A program made the position numbers and the translations under genes. The notes beneath the pieces were generated by a model. That model ran no database searches, had not been told where the DNA came from, and was given only the letters and a program-made list of their open reading frames with translations. 64,000 nt of DNA, taken from Duganella sp. 1224. GTDB taxonomy: Bacteria; Pseudomonadota; Gammaproteobacteria; Burkholderiales; Burkholderiaceae_D. Positions 18,891 to 27,604 of the stretch are shown one piece after another (the stretch's first letter is position 1; every line of letters starts with the position of its first letter). The DNA lies in assembly GCF_013408245.1 (NCBI RefSeq), contig NZ_JACBYS010000001.1, positions 2,356,001-2,420,000 on the forward strand, in the 5' to 3' direction.

Positions 18891-20345
18891 TTAGCCGGTG
18901 GTGCGGATCAGGAAGTCTACACCCACTTCGTCCCACTGCTCCTGTTCCTTCTCCAGCCAGTAGGACAGCGTCGGGTGCTCGGCCACCCAGTCGCGGCGGA
19001 TTTCCAGCTCGATGCGGTGCTTGTAGCGCAGCTTGACCTGGGTGAAATCCAGGTCGATGCGCGAGTGCATGAACAGCACCGCCAGCCGGAAGGCGACGAT
19101 GGCGCGGGCGCAATCGGGCTCGCCCAGCACCTCCACCACCTTGCGCAGATTGCCCTTGTGGGCGACGATCAGGCGGCTCATGGTGCGCTGCTCGCGCGCG
19201 GTGAAGCCCGGCAGGTCGGCGTTTTCGATGATGTAGGCGGCGTGCTTGTGGTAGCCGGTGTGCGACACCACCATGCCCATCTCGTGCAGCAGCGCGCTCC
19301 AGTACAGCAGGCGCTGGTACTGGTCGGAGGCCGGCTTGGTCTGGGCGTACAGCGCCAGCGCGTCCACCGCCACCCGGTTGGCGCGGCGCGGGTCGACGTG
19401 GAAGCGCTCGATGCAGGCCTGCACCGACTGCTCGCGGCGGTCGCGCTTGGTCGAGCGCAGGTGCAGGTCCCACATCACGCCCATGCGCAGGCCGGCCTCG
19501 ATCGGCTGCACCTGCGGGATGTCCAGCTCGCGCACCAGGCCGATCAGGATGGCCAGGCCGCCGATGATGGTGCCGGCGCGGTCCGGCTTGAGGCCGGCCA
19601 TGTCGATCTTGCTGACGTGGCCAAAGTCGATGAAGCGCTGCTTGAGCGCCTCCAGCGACTGGGCGTTGACCTCGCGCCCCAGGCCGTTCTTGACGATGAT
19701 GTCGGCGATGGTGCGGGCGGTGCCGGAGGAGCCGTAGCACTGCTTCCAGAACTGCGGGTGGTACGGCGGCGCGGCGTCCTCGAAGTGGCTGCGCGCCGAC
19801 AGGATGGCCGCCTCGAACGACGGCGCGTCGACGCGGCCGCCGATGAAGAACGACAGGCTTTGCTTGACGGTGCCGACGCTGAACGACTCGACCCGCTCGA
19901 TTTCCGGCCCGCGCCCGAGAATCAGCTCGGTGGAGCCGCCGCCGATGTCGATCACCAGCCGGCGCTCGCCGGGCAGCGCCACCGCGTGCGCCACGCCCAT
20001 GTAGATCAGCCGCCCCTCCTCCTCGCCGGAGATGATTTCAATCGGATAGCCGATCGCCAGCTCGGCCTCCGGCAGGAAGGCGGCGGCGTTGCGCGCCACC
20101 CGCATGGCCGAGGTGGCGACCACGCGCACCGCGTCCAGCTTGTAGGCGGCCAGCACGGCGCGGAAGTTTTTCAGGCAGTTGAGCGCGCTCTGCATGGCGG
20201 CCGGCGTCAGGTTACCCTGGTCGTCCAGGCCGGCGGCCAGGCGGATCGGCTCGCGCACGCTTTTCAGCACGCGGATGGCCTCGCCATCGTGCTTGCCGAT
20301 GTGGAGGCGAAAACTATTTGAACCCAGGTCGACGGCAGCGTACAT
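18891..20345 (-). CDS. ppx: Exopolyphosphatase, Ppx/GppA family
   Basis: The 484-residue enzyme begins with the phosphate-binding motif DLGSNSFRLHIG (residues 6-17). It continues with VVATSAMRVARN, SGEEEGRLIYMGV, the second nucleotide motif VIDIGGGSTELI and an HD-like C-terminal helical half (LHEMGMVVSHTGYHKH). This is the full Ppx layout. It releases phosphate from the ends of polyphosphate chains, or hydrolyses pppGpp in GppA relatives. No ppk gene is adjacent in this window. The following binding protein-kinase operon starts 11 bases after its stop, so read-through is possible. Confidence 0.93.
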   Translation of the reverse strand: MYAAVDLGSNSFRLHIGKHDGEAIRVLKSVREPIRLAAGLDDQGNLTPAAMQSALNCLKNFRAVLAAYKLDAVRVVATSAMRVARNAAAFLPEAELAIGYPIEIISGEEEGRLIYMGVAHAVALPGERRLVIDIGGGSTELILGRGPEIERVESFSVGTVKQSLSFFIGGRVDAPSFEAAILSARSHFEDAAPPYHPQFWKQCYGSSGTARTIADIIVKNGLGREVNAQSLEALKQRFIDFGHVSKIDMAGLKPDRAGTIIGGLAILIGLVRELDIPQVQPIEAGLRMGVMWDLHLRSTKRDRREQSVQACIERFHVDPRRANRVAVDALALYAQTKPASDQYQRLLYWSALLHEMGMVVSHTGYHKHAAYIIENADLPGFTAREQRTMSRLIVAHKGNLRKVVEVLGEPDCARAIVAFRLAVLFMHSRIDLDFTQVKLRYKHRIELEIRRDWVAEHPTLSYWLEKEQEQWDEVGVDFLIRTTG

Positions 20346-20401
20346 GTGATAGGAATTAACTAAACGATTTACACTATTATAAGCACGATAAGCTGTTTAT
20401 G

Positions 20402-21577
20402 TTACAGCTTGATGACTTCGGCTTCCATGACGCGGTTGCGGCCGGCCTGCTTGGCCGCCCGCAGCGCCTCGTCGGCGCGCTTGAACAGGCTGACGGTGCT
20501 GTCGTCGGCGCGGATGGTGGTCACGCCCAGGCTGGCGGTGAGGTTGATCACCGCCTTCTCGGCCTTGACCGGCTGCGCCGCCACCGCGTGGCGGATGCGC
20601 TCGGCCACCATGGCGGCGTCCTCCAGTCCGGTGCGCGGCAGCAGGATGGCAAACTCGGCGCCGCCCAGACGGCCCATCTGGTCGGAGTCGCGCAGCTGTT
20701 TCTTGCAGACGTCGACCATGGCCTTGAGCACCAGGTCGCCGGCCGGGTGGCCGTAGCTGTCGTTGACGCGCTTGAACTGGTCGAGATTGAGGATGATCAG
20801 CGCGGTCGGCAGGCCGGGCCGGCGCGCCAGCGCCAGCCACGGCGTCAGCGCGGTGTAGAAGCCGCGCCGGTTGGGGACGTCGGTCAGCGGGTCGACCACC
20901 TCCAGCCGCGCCAGCTCGCCGTGCTCGTGCTCGCGCGCCAGCAGCAGGTAGCCAAAGGCGTTGCCCAGCATCATCAGGTACAGCGCGATGCCGCCGGCCG
21001 CCTGCACCGCCAGCGGCTCGACGCCGGCGGCGGCCACCAGCGGCGCCAGCGCCGGCAGCGACAGCAGGCCGCGCGCCAGCACCACGCCGGCCAGCGCCAG
21101 CATCAGCAGCACCAGGTAGCGCCGCAGCGGGCTGCCGGCCGACCAGCCGCGCCCCAGCGCGGCGGCGCCGGCGGCGAAGAACAGCGCGCTGGCGGCGGCG
21201 CCGGCGGCGATGCGCACGCCGGCCGGCAGCCGCAGCAGCCAGACCGTGACGTAGACGCCGATCGCCGCGCCCAGCGCCGGCACCAGGTAGCGGCGCCAGA
21301 CGCGCCGGCCGGCGCGCTCCCACAGCGCCGCCGCGTCCAGCGCGAAGCCGGCCAGCAGAATGGCGTTGGCCAGCGGCAGCGTGACCAGGTCGGGCAGCTG
21401 GCCGCGCCCGTACAGCAGCAGCCAGGCCAGCGCCTGGCATTGCTTGGCGGCCCGCCAGGTGGCGTGGATGCGGGCGCGCTGGCCGCTGCGGCGCGCGCCG
21501 GCCTCAAAAAAGAACAGCGCCGCGCACAGGCTCAGATTGCCCAGTGCCAGCGCCAGGACCAGGGTGGTGCTGTCCAT
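20402..21577 (-). CDS. Membrane protein with a degenerate GGDEF domain
   Basis: The 391-residue protein has six or seven hydrophobic helices in residues 1-215, then a GGDEF fold (about 225-385) with LTDVPNRRGFYTAL, YGHPAGDLVLK and ADEALRAAKQAGRNRV. The active site is altered at two metal positions. The usual DLDxFK reads NLDQFK (aat codon), and the signature reads LGGAEF instead of GGDEF/GGEEF. These residues correspond to the two Mg-binding carboxylates of PleD, so cyclase activity is unlikely. It may bind GTP or act as a receptor or scaffold. It precedes no obvious partner; the ppx gene is divergent-free and lies on the same strand downstream of nothing but a 56-base gap. Confidence 0.85.
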   Translation of the reverse strand: MDSTTLVLALALGNLSLCAALFFFEAGARRSGQRARIHATWRAAKQCQALAWLLLYGRGQLPDLVTLPLANAILLAGFALDAAALWERAGRRVWRRYLVPALGAAIGVYVTVWLLRLPAGVRIAAGAAASALFFAAGAAALGRGWSAGSPLRRYLVLLMLALAGVVLARGLLSLPALAPLVAAAGVEPLAVQAAGGIALYLMMLGNAFGYLLLAREHEHGELARLEVVDPLTDVPNRRGFYTALTPWLALARRPGLPTALIILNLDQFKRVNDSYGHPAGDLVLKAMVDVCKKQLRDSDQMGRLGGAEFAILLPRTGLEDAAMVAERIRHAVAAQPVKAEKAVINLTASLGVTTIRADDSTVSLFKRADEALRAAKQAGRNRVMEAEVIKL

Positions 21578-21596
21578 GCGCGCGCCGTCCCGGGGT

Positions 21597-21872
21597 TCAG
21601 ACCTCGTGCTCGACGTTGGTGCTGCCGTCGCCCATCTTGCTGGCCCAGGCCTGGGTGAAGAAGGCTTTTTCGTCCTCGGTCGGGCTGTCGTGCCAGAACA
21701 CGATCAGCGTGCCCTTGTGGTCGTGCAGCTGGCTGACCTTCTCGATGAAGCTCTGCTTGCCGGCCAGGTCGGCCAGCGCCGCCACGTAGCCGTAGACGCG
21801 GGTCAGGCGCTCCAGGCGGTCCGGCTCGGTGAAACTGTTGGTGGCGGTCAGCGTAGGGTGGTCTAAAAACAT
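21597..21872 (-). CDS. Small protein of unknown function (91 residues)
   Basis: The 91-residue soluble protein (MFLDHPTLTATNSFTEPDRL at the start, MGDGSTNVEHEV at the end) has a good ribosome binding site (GGAGAG eight bases before ATG 21872). It contains LHDHKGTLIVFWHDSPTEDE, which reads as a beta strand flanked by acidic turns, and two helices. I recognise no domain. It lies 19 bases upstream of the degenerate GGDEF gene on the same strand, so a functional link is possible. It is divergent from the spermidine-synthase-like gene. An in-frame extension to 22622 is only antisense shadow. Confidence 0.75.
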   Translation of the reverse strand: MFLDHPTLTATNSFTEPDRLERLTRVYGYVAALADLAGKQSFIEKVSQLHDHKGTLIVFWHDSPTEDEKAFFTQAWASKMGDGSTNVEHEV

Positions 21873-21929
21873 CGTTTCTCTCTCCAGGGCGGCCGCCGGT
21901 TGGCGGCTCGGTGCTGTCGCCATGCTACT

Positions 21930-22736
21930 ATGATTCCCCACGTAAATCCACTTCCCCGGACCAACTTGACCACGCCCGCCTCCCGCCCGCCGCCCCAGGT
22001 GCGCACCGTCGGCGACATCCGCCGGCTGGAATTCCAGCCCGGCCAGGTGCAAAGCGAGATGCGCCTGTCGCGCCCGGACGCGCTGGTGCTCAGCTACAAC
22101 CGCGCGATGATGTGCTTCGTGCTGTTCCATCCGCGCCCCGAGCACATCGTCATGGTCGGGCTGGGCGGCGGCTCGCTGGCCAAGTTCTGCCACCGCCATT
22201 TGCCGCACTGCCGCATCACCGTGCTGGAGCTGGATCCGGCGGTGATCGCGCTGCGCGAGCAGTTCGCCATCCCGCCCGACAGCGAGCGTTTCCGCGTGAT
22301 CCAGGCCGACGCCGCCGCCCACATGGCGCAGCTGGCCGGCAGCGCCGACGTGCTGCTGGTGGACGGCTTCGACGCCGACGGCCTGCCGCCGGCGCTGGGC
22401 AGCGCCGCCTTTTACGCCGACTGCCGGCGCGCGCTGCGGCCGGGCGGGGTGCTGGCGGCCAACCTGTTCAGCTACGATCTGCACTACCGCGCCATGGTGC
22501 GGCGCCTGCGCCAGACCTTCGACGGCCGCATCTGCACCTTCCCCGGCATGGCCGGCAACAACCACATCGTGTTCGCGGTGCAGGCCGGCGGCGCGACGCC
22601 GGCCGCCGCGATGCAGCGGCAAGTGGCGCGCTCGGGCGGGCTGGCGCTGCCGCTGCTGAACCGTTTGCTGGCATGGTGGGTGGTGCGCCGGCTGGGCCGG
22701 GGCGCGCCGGCGCCGGCGTGGTTATTTAGCAAATGA
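21930..22736 (+). CDS. Spermidine-synthase-like methyltransferase-fold protein
   Basis: The 268-residue protein has the nucleotide-cofactor loop VMVGLGGGSLAKF, the acidic strand end ITVLELDPAVIALRE, FRVIQADAAAHM and VLLVDGFDADGLPPAL, then FYADCRRALRPGGVLAANLF. This is the Rossmann core of polyamine aminopropyltransferases. The short N-terminal beta domain and the missing canonical YHE gatekeeper stretch make true spermidine synthesis uncertain; many such orphans exist. The ATG at 21930 is preferred over one ten codons upstream, which falls in the divergent promoter region. No speD-like gene is nearby. Confidence 0.75.
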   Translation: MIPHVNPLPRTNLTTPASRPPPQVRTVGDIRRLEFQPGQVQSEMRLSRPDALVLSYNRAMMCFVLFHPRPEHIVMVGLGGGSLAKFCHRHLPHCRITVLELDPAVIALREQFAIPPDSERFRVIQADAAAHMAQLAGSADVLLVDGFDADGLPPALGSAAFYADCRRALRPGGVLAANLFSYDLHYRAMVRRLRQTFDGRICTFPGMAGNNHIVFAVQAGGATPAAAMQRQVARSGGLALPLLNRLLAWWVVRRLGRGAPAPAWLFSK

Positions 22737-22836
22737 GTCTGTCCGGCAGGCACGTTTTGTGACACACTAGGCCGGATCCCCCCGCGGTCCCCGCCCCCGC
22801 CCGCGCCCCTTCCACCTTGCCCATGGAAAGCGCGCC

Positions 22837-25704
22837 ATGTCGTCCTTCCGCAAGCCATCGCCGCGCCGGCTGTCGCTGGCCGCCGCGCTGACCCTGCTCA
22901 GCGGCTGCGCCGTGACGGCGCTGCTGTGCGTGGCAGTCGGCGCGCTCGAGTACAGCAAGATGGAGCTCAGCGTGCAGCAGCGCGGCCAGGTGCGGGCGGC
23001 GGCGATCCAGCGCGGCATGGACGACGCGCTGGGCCTGGTGGCCATCCTCAACAGCCTGTTCACGGCGGTCGGCGTGGTCGACCGCGAGCAGTTCGCCAGC
23101 TTCACCCGGCCGCTGCTGGAGCGCTATCCATTCGTGCAGGCCTTCAATTTTCAGCGCGTGCTGGATGGCGACGGCGCGCGCGCCCACCAGGCGGCGCTGC
23201 GCGCGCGCTTTCCCGACTTCCGGCTGCACGACGCCGGCGACCTGCCGCTGGCGCCGCGCGCGCGCCACCTCATCGTCGACTACCTGGAGCCGCTGGAAGG
23301 CAACGAGGCCGCCTTCGGGCTGGACGTGGCCTCGCTGCCGGCCATGACGCGGCCGATCGCCGAGGCGGTCGACAGCGGCCAGCCGCGCACCACGCCGCTG
23401 ATGCGGCTGGCGCAGGAGCGCGCCATGCAGCAGGGCTTCGTGATGATGATGCCGGTGTACCGTGCCGACGCCGCGCTGGCCACGGCGGCGCAGCGGCGCG
23501 CGGCCTGGCTCGGCAACACCAGCGTGGTGATACGCTCCGGCGACCTGATCCAGAAGATCCTGCTGGCGGCCGACCTGCTGGACGACCGCGAGCTGCTGCT
23601 GCGGGTCTACATCGGCGCCGACCTGCGGCCGGCCAACCTGGTCTACGCGCACGGCCGCGATCCGGGCGACGGCGCCCACGCGGGCGGCGCCATGGGCGAC
23701 GGCACGGCGGCGCTGCGGCGCTGGCTGGGGCTGGATTACCGCGCGCCGCAGGTCAACAGCTTCAGCGCCGCCGGCAAGACCTGGCACGTGCAGCTGACGC
23801 CGCTTCCGCGGCCGTTCCTGCCGGCCCACCTCGGCTCGCTGTCGACGCTGGTCGGCGGCCTGCTGTTCACGCTGCTGACGGCGGCCTTCGTGCAGTCGCT
23901 GGCGCGGCGCTCGGCGCGGGTGCAGCGGCTGGTGGAGGAGCGCACCGCCGCGCTCAAGCGGAGCCACGACAAGCTGGCCGAGGACGTGGCCGCGCGCAAG
24001 CGCACCGAGGAGGCGCTGCAGGAGAGCGAGCACCGCTTCCGCCGGCTGCTGGCGCTGTCGTCGGACTGGTACTGGGAGCAGGACGCGCAGTTCCGCTTCA
24101 CCCACATCACCGGCGGCTTTTTCGACAAGGGCAAGCAGGACCCGGCGCTGTTCATCGGCAAAACGCGCTGGGAGCTGCATCCGGACCAGTGGGACACGCG
24201 CCAGGGCCGCGAGCACCAGGCGCTGCTGGCGGCGCACCTGCCGTTCGCCAACCTCGAATACGCGCTGGTCGGGCTGGACGGCCAGACCCACTGGTTCAGC
24301 ACCAGCGGCGAGCCGGTGTTCGACCGCGCCGGCCAGTTCCGCGGCTACCGCGGCACCGGCACCGAGATCACCGAGCGCAAGCTGGCCGAGCAGCGCATCC
24401 AGCACATCGCCCACCACGACGCGCTGACCGGCCTGCCCAACCGCACGCTGCTGCAGGACCGGCTGCGCCAGGCGGTGGCCCTGGCCAACCGCAGCGGCAA
24501 GCCGCTGTGGGTGCTGCTGATCGACCTCGACCGCTTCAAGTTCGTCAACGACAGCCTGGGCCACAAAGCCGGCGACCTGCTGCTGCAGACGGTGGCGCAG
24601 CGCCTGCGCGACAGCGTGCGCGACAGCGACACCGTGGCGCGCCTGTCGGGCGACGAGTTCGTGGCCATCCTGACCGAGTACCCGGAGCGCGCCTTGTCGG
24701 CCGACGGGGCGCAGCGCATCATGCGCGCGGTGACGCAGCCGGTGATGTTGGAGGGCAAGGAATTCATCGTCACCTGCTCGATCGGCGTGGCGGTGTACGG
24801 CGTGGACGGCACCTCGGCCCAGCGCCTGATCGAGCACGCCGACATCGCCATGTACCGCGCCAAGAAGCTGGGCCGCAACCGCGTGCAGTTCTACGAGCCG
24901 GCCATGAACGAGGAAGCGCGCGAGCGGCTGCGCATCGAGGGCGCGCTGCGCAGCGCGCTGGAGCGGCGCGAGTTCGTGCTGCATTACCAGCCGCAGGTGG
25001 AGCTGGCCAGCGGCCGCGTGGTCGGCATGGAGGCGCTGCTGCGCTGGCGCCATCCGGAACTGGGCATGGTGGCGCCGCAGCGCTTCATCGGCCTGGCCGA
25101 GGAGACCGGCCTCATCGTCGAGATCGGCGCCTGGGTGCTGCGCGCCGCCTGCGCCCAGGCGCGCGCCTGGCTGGACGCCGGCCACGGGCCGCTGCGGGTG
25201 GCGGTCAACCTGTCGCCGCGCCAGTTCGGCGCGCCGCAACTGGTGGCCGACATCGGCGCGGTGCTGGGCGACACCGGCCTGCCGCCGGCCTGCCTCGACA
25301 TCGAGCTGACCGAGGGCCTGTTCATGCACGACGTGACGCAGGCGGTCGAGCTGCTGCACAAGCTGAAGGGGCTGGGGGTGGCGCTGTCGATCGACGATTT
25401 CGGCACCGGCTATTCGAGTTTTTCGTACCTGCGCCACTTCCCCATCGATGTGCTGAAGATCGACCGCTCGTTCGTCAGCGACATCGGCGACGGCGACGAG
25501 GCGGCCATCGTGGTGTCGATCATCGCGCTGGCGCACAACCTGAAGCTGCGCGTGATCGCCGAGGGGGTGGAGACGGCGGCGCAGCTGGCGTATCTGCGCC
25601 GCCACGGCTGCGACGAGATCCAGGGCTATTATTTCAGCCCGGCGCTGCCGGCGGCGGAGTTTGAACAGTTGCTGGCGCGGCACCGCGCTCCGCTGCCGGC
25701 GTAG
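22837..25704 (+). CDS. CHASE-PAS-GGDEF-EAL membrane cyclic-di-GMP protein
   Basis: The 955-residue protein has an N-terminal helix (SLAAALTLLSGCAVTALLCV), an extracytoplasmic CHASE domain (about 45-270, with ERYPFVQAFNFQRV), a second helix (LVGGLLFTLLTAAFVQSL), a short coiled region, PAS (about 395-515), GGDEF (LIDLDRFKFVND; ARLSGDEF) and EAL (MEALLRWRHPE, ELTEGLF, DDFGTGYSSFSYLRHF, KIDRSF). SGDEF variants are often still active, and the EAL residues look complete, so it is probably bifunctional or a phosphodiesterase with a GTP-sensing domain. Its last 71 bases overlap the SET gene on the opposite strand. Confidence 0.9.
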   Translation: MSSFRKPSPRRLSLAAALTLLSGCAVTALLCVAVGALEYSKMELSVQQRGQVRAAAIQRGMDDALGLVAILNSLFTAVGVVDREQFASFTRPLLERYPFVQAFNFQRVLDGDGARAHQAALRARFPDFRLHDAGDLPLAPRARHLIVDYLEPLEGNEAAFGLDVASLPAMTRPIAEAVDSGQPRTTPLMRLAQERAMQQGFVMMMPVYRADAALATAAQRRAAWLGNTSVVIRSGDLIQKILLAADLLDDRELLLRVYIGADLRPANLVYAHGRDPGDGAHAGGAMGDGTAALRRWLGLDYRAPQVNSFSAAGKTWHVQLTPLPRPFLPAHLGSLSTLVGGLLFTLLTAAFVQSLARRSARVQRLVEERTAALKRSHDKLAEDVAARKRTEEALQESEHRFRRLLALSSDWYWEQDAQFRFTHITGGFFDKGKQDPALFIGKTRWELHPDQWDTRQGREHQALLAAHLPFANLEYALVGLDGQTHWFSTSGEPVFDRAGQFRGYRGTGTEITERKLAEQRIQHIAHHDALTGLPNRTLLQDRLRQAVALANRSGKPLWVLLIDLDRFKFVNDSLGHKAGDLLLQTVAQRLRDSVRDSDTVARLSGDEFVAILTEYPERALSADGAQRIMRAVTQPVMLEGKEFIVTCSIGVAVYGVDGTSAQRLIEHADIAMYRAKKLGRNRVQFYEPAMNEEARERLRIEGALRSALERREFVLHYQPQVELASGRVVGMEALLRWRHPELGMVAPQRFIGLAEETGLIVEIGAWVLRAACAQARAWLDAGHGPLRVAVNLSPRQFGAPQLVADIGAVLGDTGLPPACLDIELTEGLFMHDVTQAVELLHKLKGLGVALSIDDFGTGYSSFSYLRHFPIDVLKIDRSFVSDIGDGDEAAIVVSIIALAHNLKLRVIAEGVETAAQLAYLRRHGCDEIQGYYFSPALPAAEFEQLLARHRAPLPA

Positions 25705-26209
25705 CCTGGGGCTGCGGCCGGCGCCGGCGCGGCTTGGGCGCCAGCATGGTGCCGCTGCAGTTGGCGGCGCCGCAGCGGCAGGCGAAGGCGCGCTTGATGG
25801 CCGGCGTGTGGCGGCCCTCGTAGATCAGCGGGTAGGAATAGCTGAGCTCCTCGTCCTGGGCGATCGGCTGCAGCGCGTAGATGTGGATGGTGCCGTCGTC
25901 TTCCTCGATGGCTTCGCAGTTCGGCTCGCACGAGTGGTTGATGTAGCGGGCGTCGTTGCCGTGGTCGCCGCCGTCGACGACATTGCCGTTGGCCAGGCTG
26001 AAGAAGAAAGTGTGGTTGTGCGGCCCGCCCTGCGCGGCGGCGCGCGCCTGCGCCTCGTCCCAGCTGATCTCGCGGCCGGCGTACTGGATGATGCGCTCGC
26101 CCGGGGCGATGGCGCGGTTGGCGAACACGCCGTTGCCGTGCACCGGCGAACGCTCGACGCGGCAGGCGGGGGTGGAGGGGGCGGCGGGCGGCTGGCGGGC
26201 GTCGGTCAT
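25634..26209 (-). CDS. SET-domain protein, putative protein lysine methyltransferase
   Basis: The 191-residue protein has a SET fold: VERSPVHGNGVFANRAIAPG, the catalytic and cofactor motif DARYINHSCEPNCEA, and DEELSYSYPLIYEGR. After it comes a cysteine-rich post-SET stretch (FACRCGAANCSGTM), which with the NHSCEPNC cysteine could bind zinc, as in eukaryotic histone methyltransferases. A proline/alanine/arginine tail of about 40 residues follows. Substrate unknown. Its 3' end is antisense to the end of the CHASE-EAL gene over 71 bases. An H1-like lysine-rich protein is encoded 11 kb away (14489-15037). A methylated chromatin-like protein is possible but unproven. Confidence 0.85.
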   Translation of the reverse strand: MTDARQPPAAPSTPACRVERSPVHGNGVFANRAIAPGERIIQYAGREISWDEAQARAAAQGGPHNHTFFFSLANGNVVDGGDHGNDARYINHSCEPNCEAIEEDDGTIHIYALQPIAQDEELSYSYPLIYEGRHTPAIKRAFACRCGAANCSGTMLAPKPRRRRPQPQATPAAERGAAPATVQTPPPAAPG

Positions 26210-26284
26210 GGCGTTGTGTCAGGTGGGTATCGCCTGATTAAACCACAGCGGGGGAGCGGATTCAATCGGATTCGGCGGCCGGCG

Positions 26285-26398
26285 CTAGTTGTCGGCTGGC
26301 GGCTGGAACAGGTCTTCCAGCTCGGCGCGCAGCAGGCGCTCGCGCGGGTCGTAGCCGATGGCGCGCAGCTGGCCCGCGTTGATGGGTTTGCTTTCCAT
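26285..26398 (-). CDS. Mini-ORF resembling the start of a KTSC domain
   Basis: The 37-residue frame (MESKPINAGQLRAIGYDPRE, then RLLRAELEDLF) has GGAG six bases before its ATG and begins 18 bases after the LacI-type gene. The first 25 residues look like the opening of a KTSC domain (ESxxIxxIGYDPxxxxL), but the frame stops before the aromatic second half of that domain. It may be a truncated remnant or a genuine small protein. Function unknown. Confidence 0.45.
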   Translation of the reverse strand: MESKPINAGQLRAIGYDPRERLLRAELEDLFQPPADN

Positions 26399-26416
26399 GC
26401 CGCGCTCCGCCGTTGC

Positions 26417-27454
26417 TCAGGTGCTGCCGCGCTGTACCAGCGCGAAGCCGGTGTCGGTCTGGGCCGGCACCGCTTTGCCGTCGATGCGGTCGAGGATGGC
26501 TTGCGCGGCCCTGCGGCCGATATTCGCGCCATCCACCCGCACCGTCGAAAGCGGCGGATGGGTGCGGGCGGCGAAATTGAGGTCGCCGAAGCCGATCACC
26601 GCCAGCCGCGCCGGCACCGCCAGGCCGCGCGCGATGGCCTCGGTCAGCACGCCGTGCGCCAGCGTGTCGGAGCTGCAGACGACGGCGTCGAGGTCGGGCT
26701 GGCGCGCCAGCAGCGCCGCCAGGCCGTCGCGCCCGAGCGCGAAGGTCGACGGCAGCGGCATCACCTCGAGCGCGGCGACCGCGACGCCGTGGCGCGACAG
26801 GCCGGCCTGCAGCCCCTGGTTGCGGCGCGCGGCGCGCGGGTCGTCCACCGCCAGGATGGCGATGCGGCGGTAGCCGCGCTCCAGCAGGTGGCGGGCGATG
26901 GCGTGGCCGACCTCCTCGTGCGAAAAGCCGACCATCATGTCGACCGGCGACGGCGTCAGGTCCCAGGTCTCGACCACCGGCACGCGCGCGGCCTGCAGCC
27001 GGCGCCGCGTGTGGTCGGTGTGCAGCGCGCCGGTCAGGATGACGCCGTCCGGCCGCCGGCTGAGGATGGTGTCGACCAGCAGTTCCTCGCGCCACGCCTC
27101 GTAGCTCGACAGGCCGAGCAGCACCTGGTAGCCGGCCGCGGTCAACTGCTCGCTGGCGGCCTGCACCATGTCGGCGAAGATCGGCGTGCCGATGCTTGGC
27201 AACACCAGCGACACCAGCCGGCTGCGCGCGGCCGCCAGCGCGCCGCCCTGCAGGCTCCTGACGTAGCCGGTCTCGGTCACGGCGGCCTGCACCCGCGCCA
27301 GCGTGTGCGGCCGCACCAGCTGCGGCTGGTTGAGCGCGCGCGACACGGTGATCGGCGACACGCCGGCCACGCGGGCGACGTCGGCCAGCGTGGCGCCGCT
27401 GACGCTGAGCTCGCCGCCGGCGGTGCGCAGCCGGCGCAATGCGGTCTTGTCCAT
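26417..27454 (-). CDS. LacI-family transcriptional regulator of the glucarate module
   Basis: The 345-residue repressor has an N-terminal helix-turn-helix (ATLADVARVAGVSPITVSRA, about residues 20-39) and hinge region, then a periplasmic-binding-protein-like sensor domain. The sensor includes LVLPSIGTPIFADMVQAASE, GYQVLLGLSSY, RPDGVILTGALH and VIGFGDLNFAARTHPPLSTV. It most resembles the GntR-type LacI subgroup that responds to sugar acids. It is divergent from gudD and the MFS transporter, so glucarate or a related sugar acid is the likely inducer (inference). Start at ATG 27454; the longer frame to 28954 is antisense to gudD. Confidence 0.9.
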   Translation of the reverse strand: MDKTALRRLRTAGGELSVSGATLADVARVAGVSPITVSRALNQPQLVRPHTLARVQAAVTETGYVRSLQGGALAAARSRLVSLVLPSIGTPIFADMVQAASEQLTAAGYQVLLGLSSYEAWREELLVDTILSRRPDGVILTGALHTDHTRRRLQAARVPVVETWDLTPSPVDMMVGFSHEEVGHAIARHLLERGYRRIAILAVDDPRAARRNQGLQAGLSRHGVAVAALEVMPLPSTFALGRDGLAALLARQPDLDAVVCSSDTLAHGVLTEAIARGLAVPARLAVIGFGDLNFAARTHPPLSTVRVDGANIGRRAAQAILDRIDGKAVPAQTDTGFALVQRGST

Positions 27455-27472
27455 GGTGTCAATGGTAAGTGG

Positions 27473-27500
27473 TGATGTGCGATTATAGCATCGCACATCA
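27473..27500. promoter_or_regulatory. Perfect inverted repeat, candidate LacI-type operator
   Basis: Ten-base arms TGATGTGCGA and TCGCACATCA flank an eight-base AT-rich spacer in the divergent region between the LacI-type gene and gudD. Position and symmetry suit an operator controlling both directions. It is wider than the compact 14-16-base LacI palindrome, so this is a proposal only. Confidence 0.55.
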
Positions 27501-27604
27501 TTTTCTATCATTTTTGCGCCGCACACGGCCGCAGGTTTTGCTTGATCTGGCGCGGTACACGGGCTAAGATCCCGAATGACAGCGCAATCATTATTGGAGA
27601 CACC

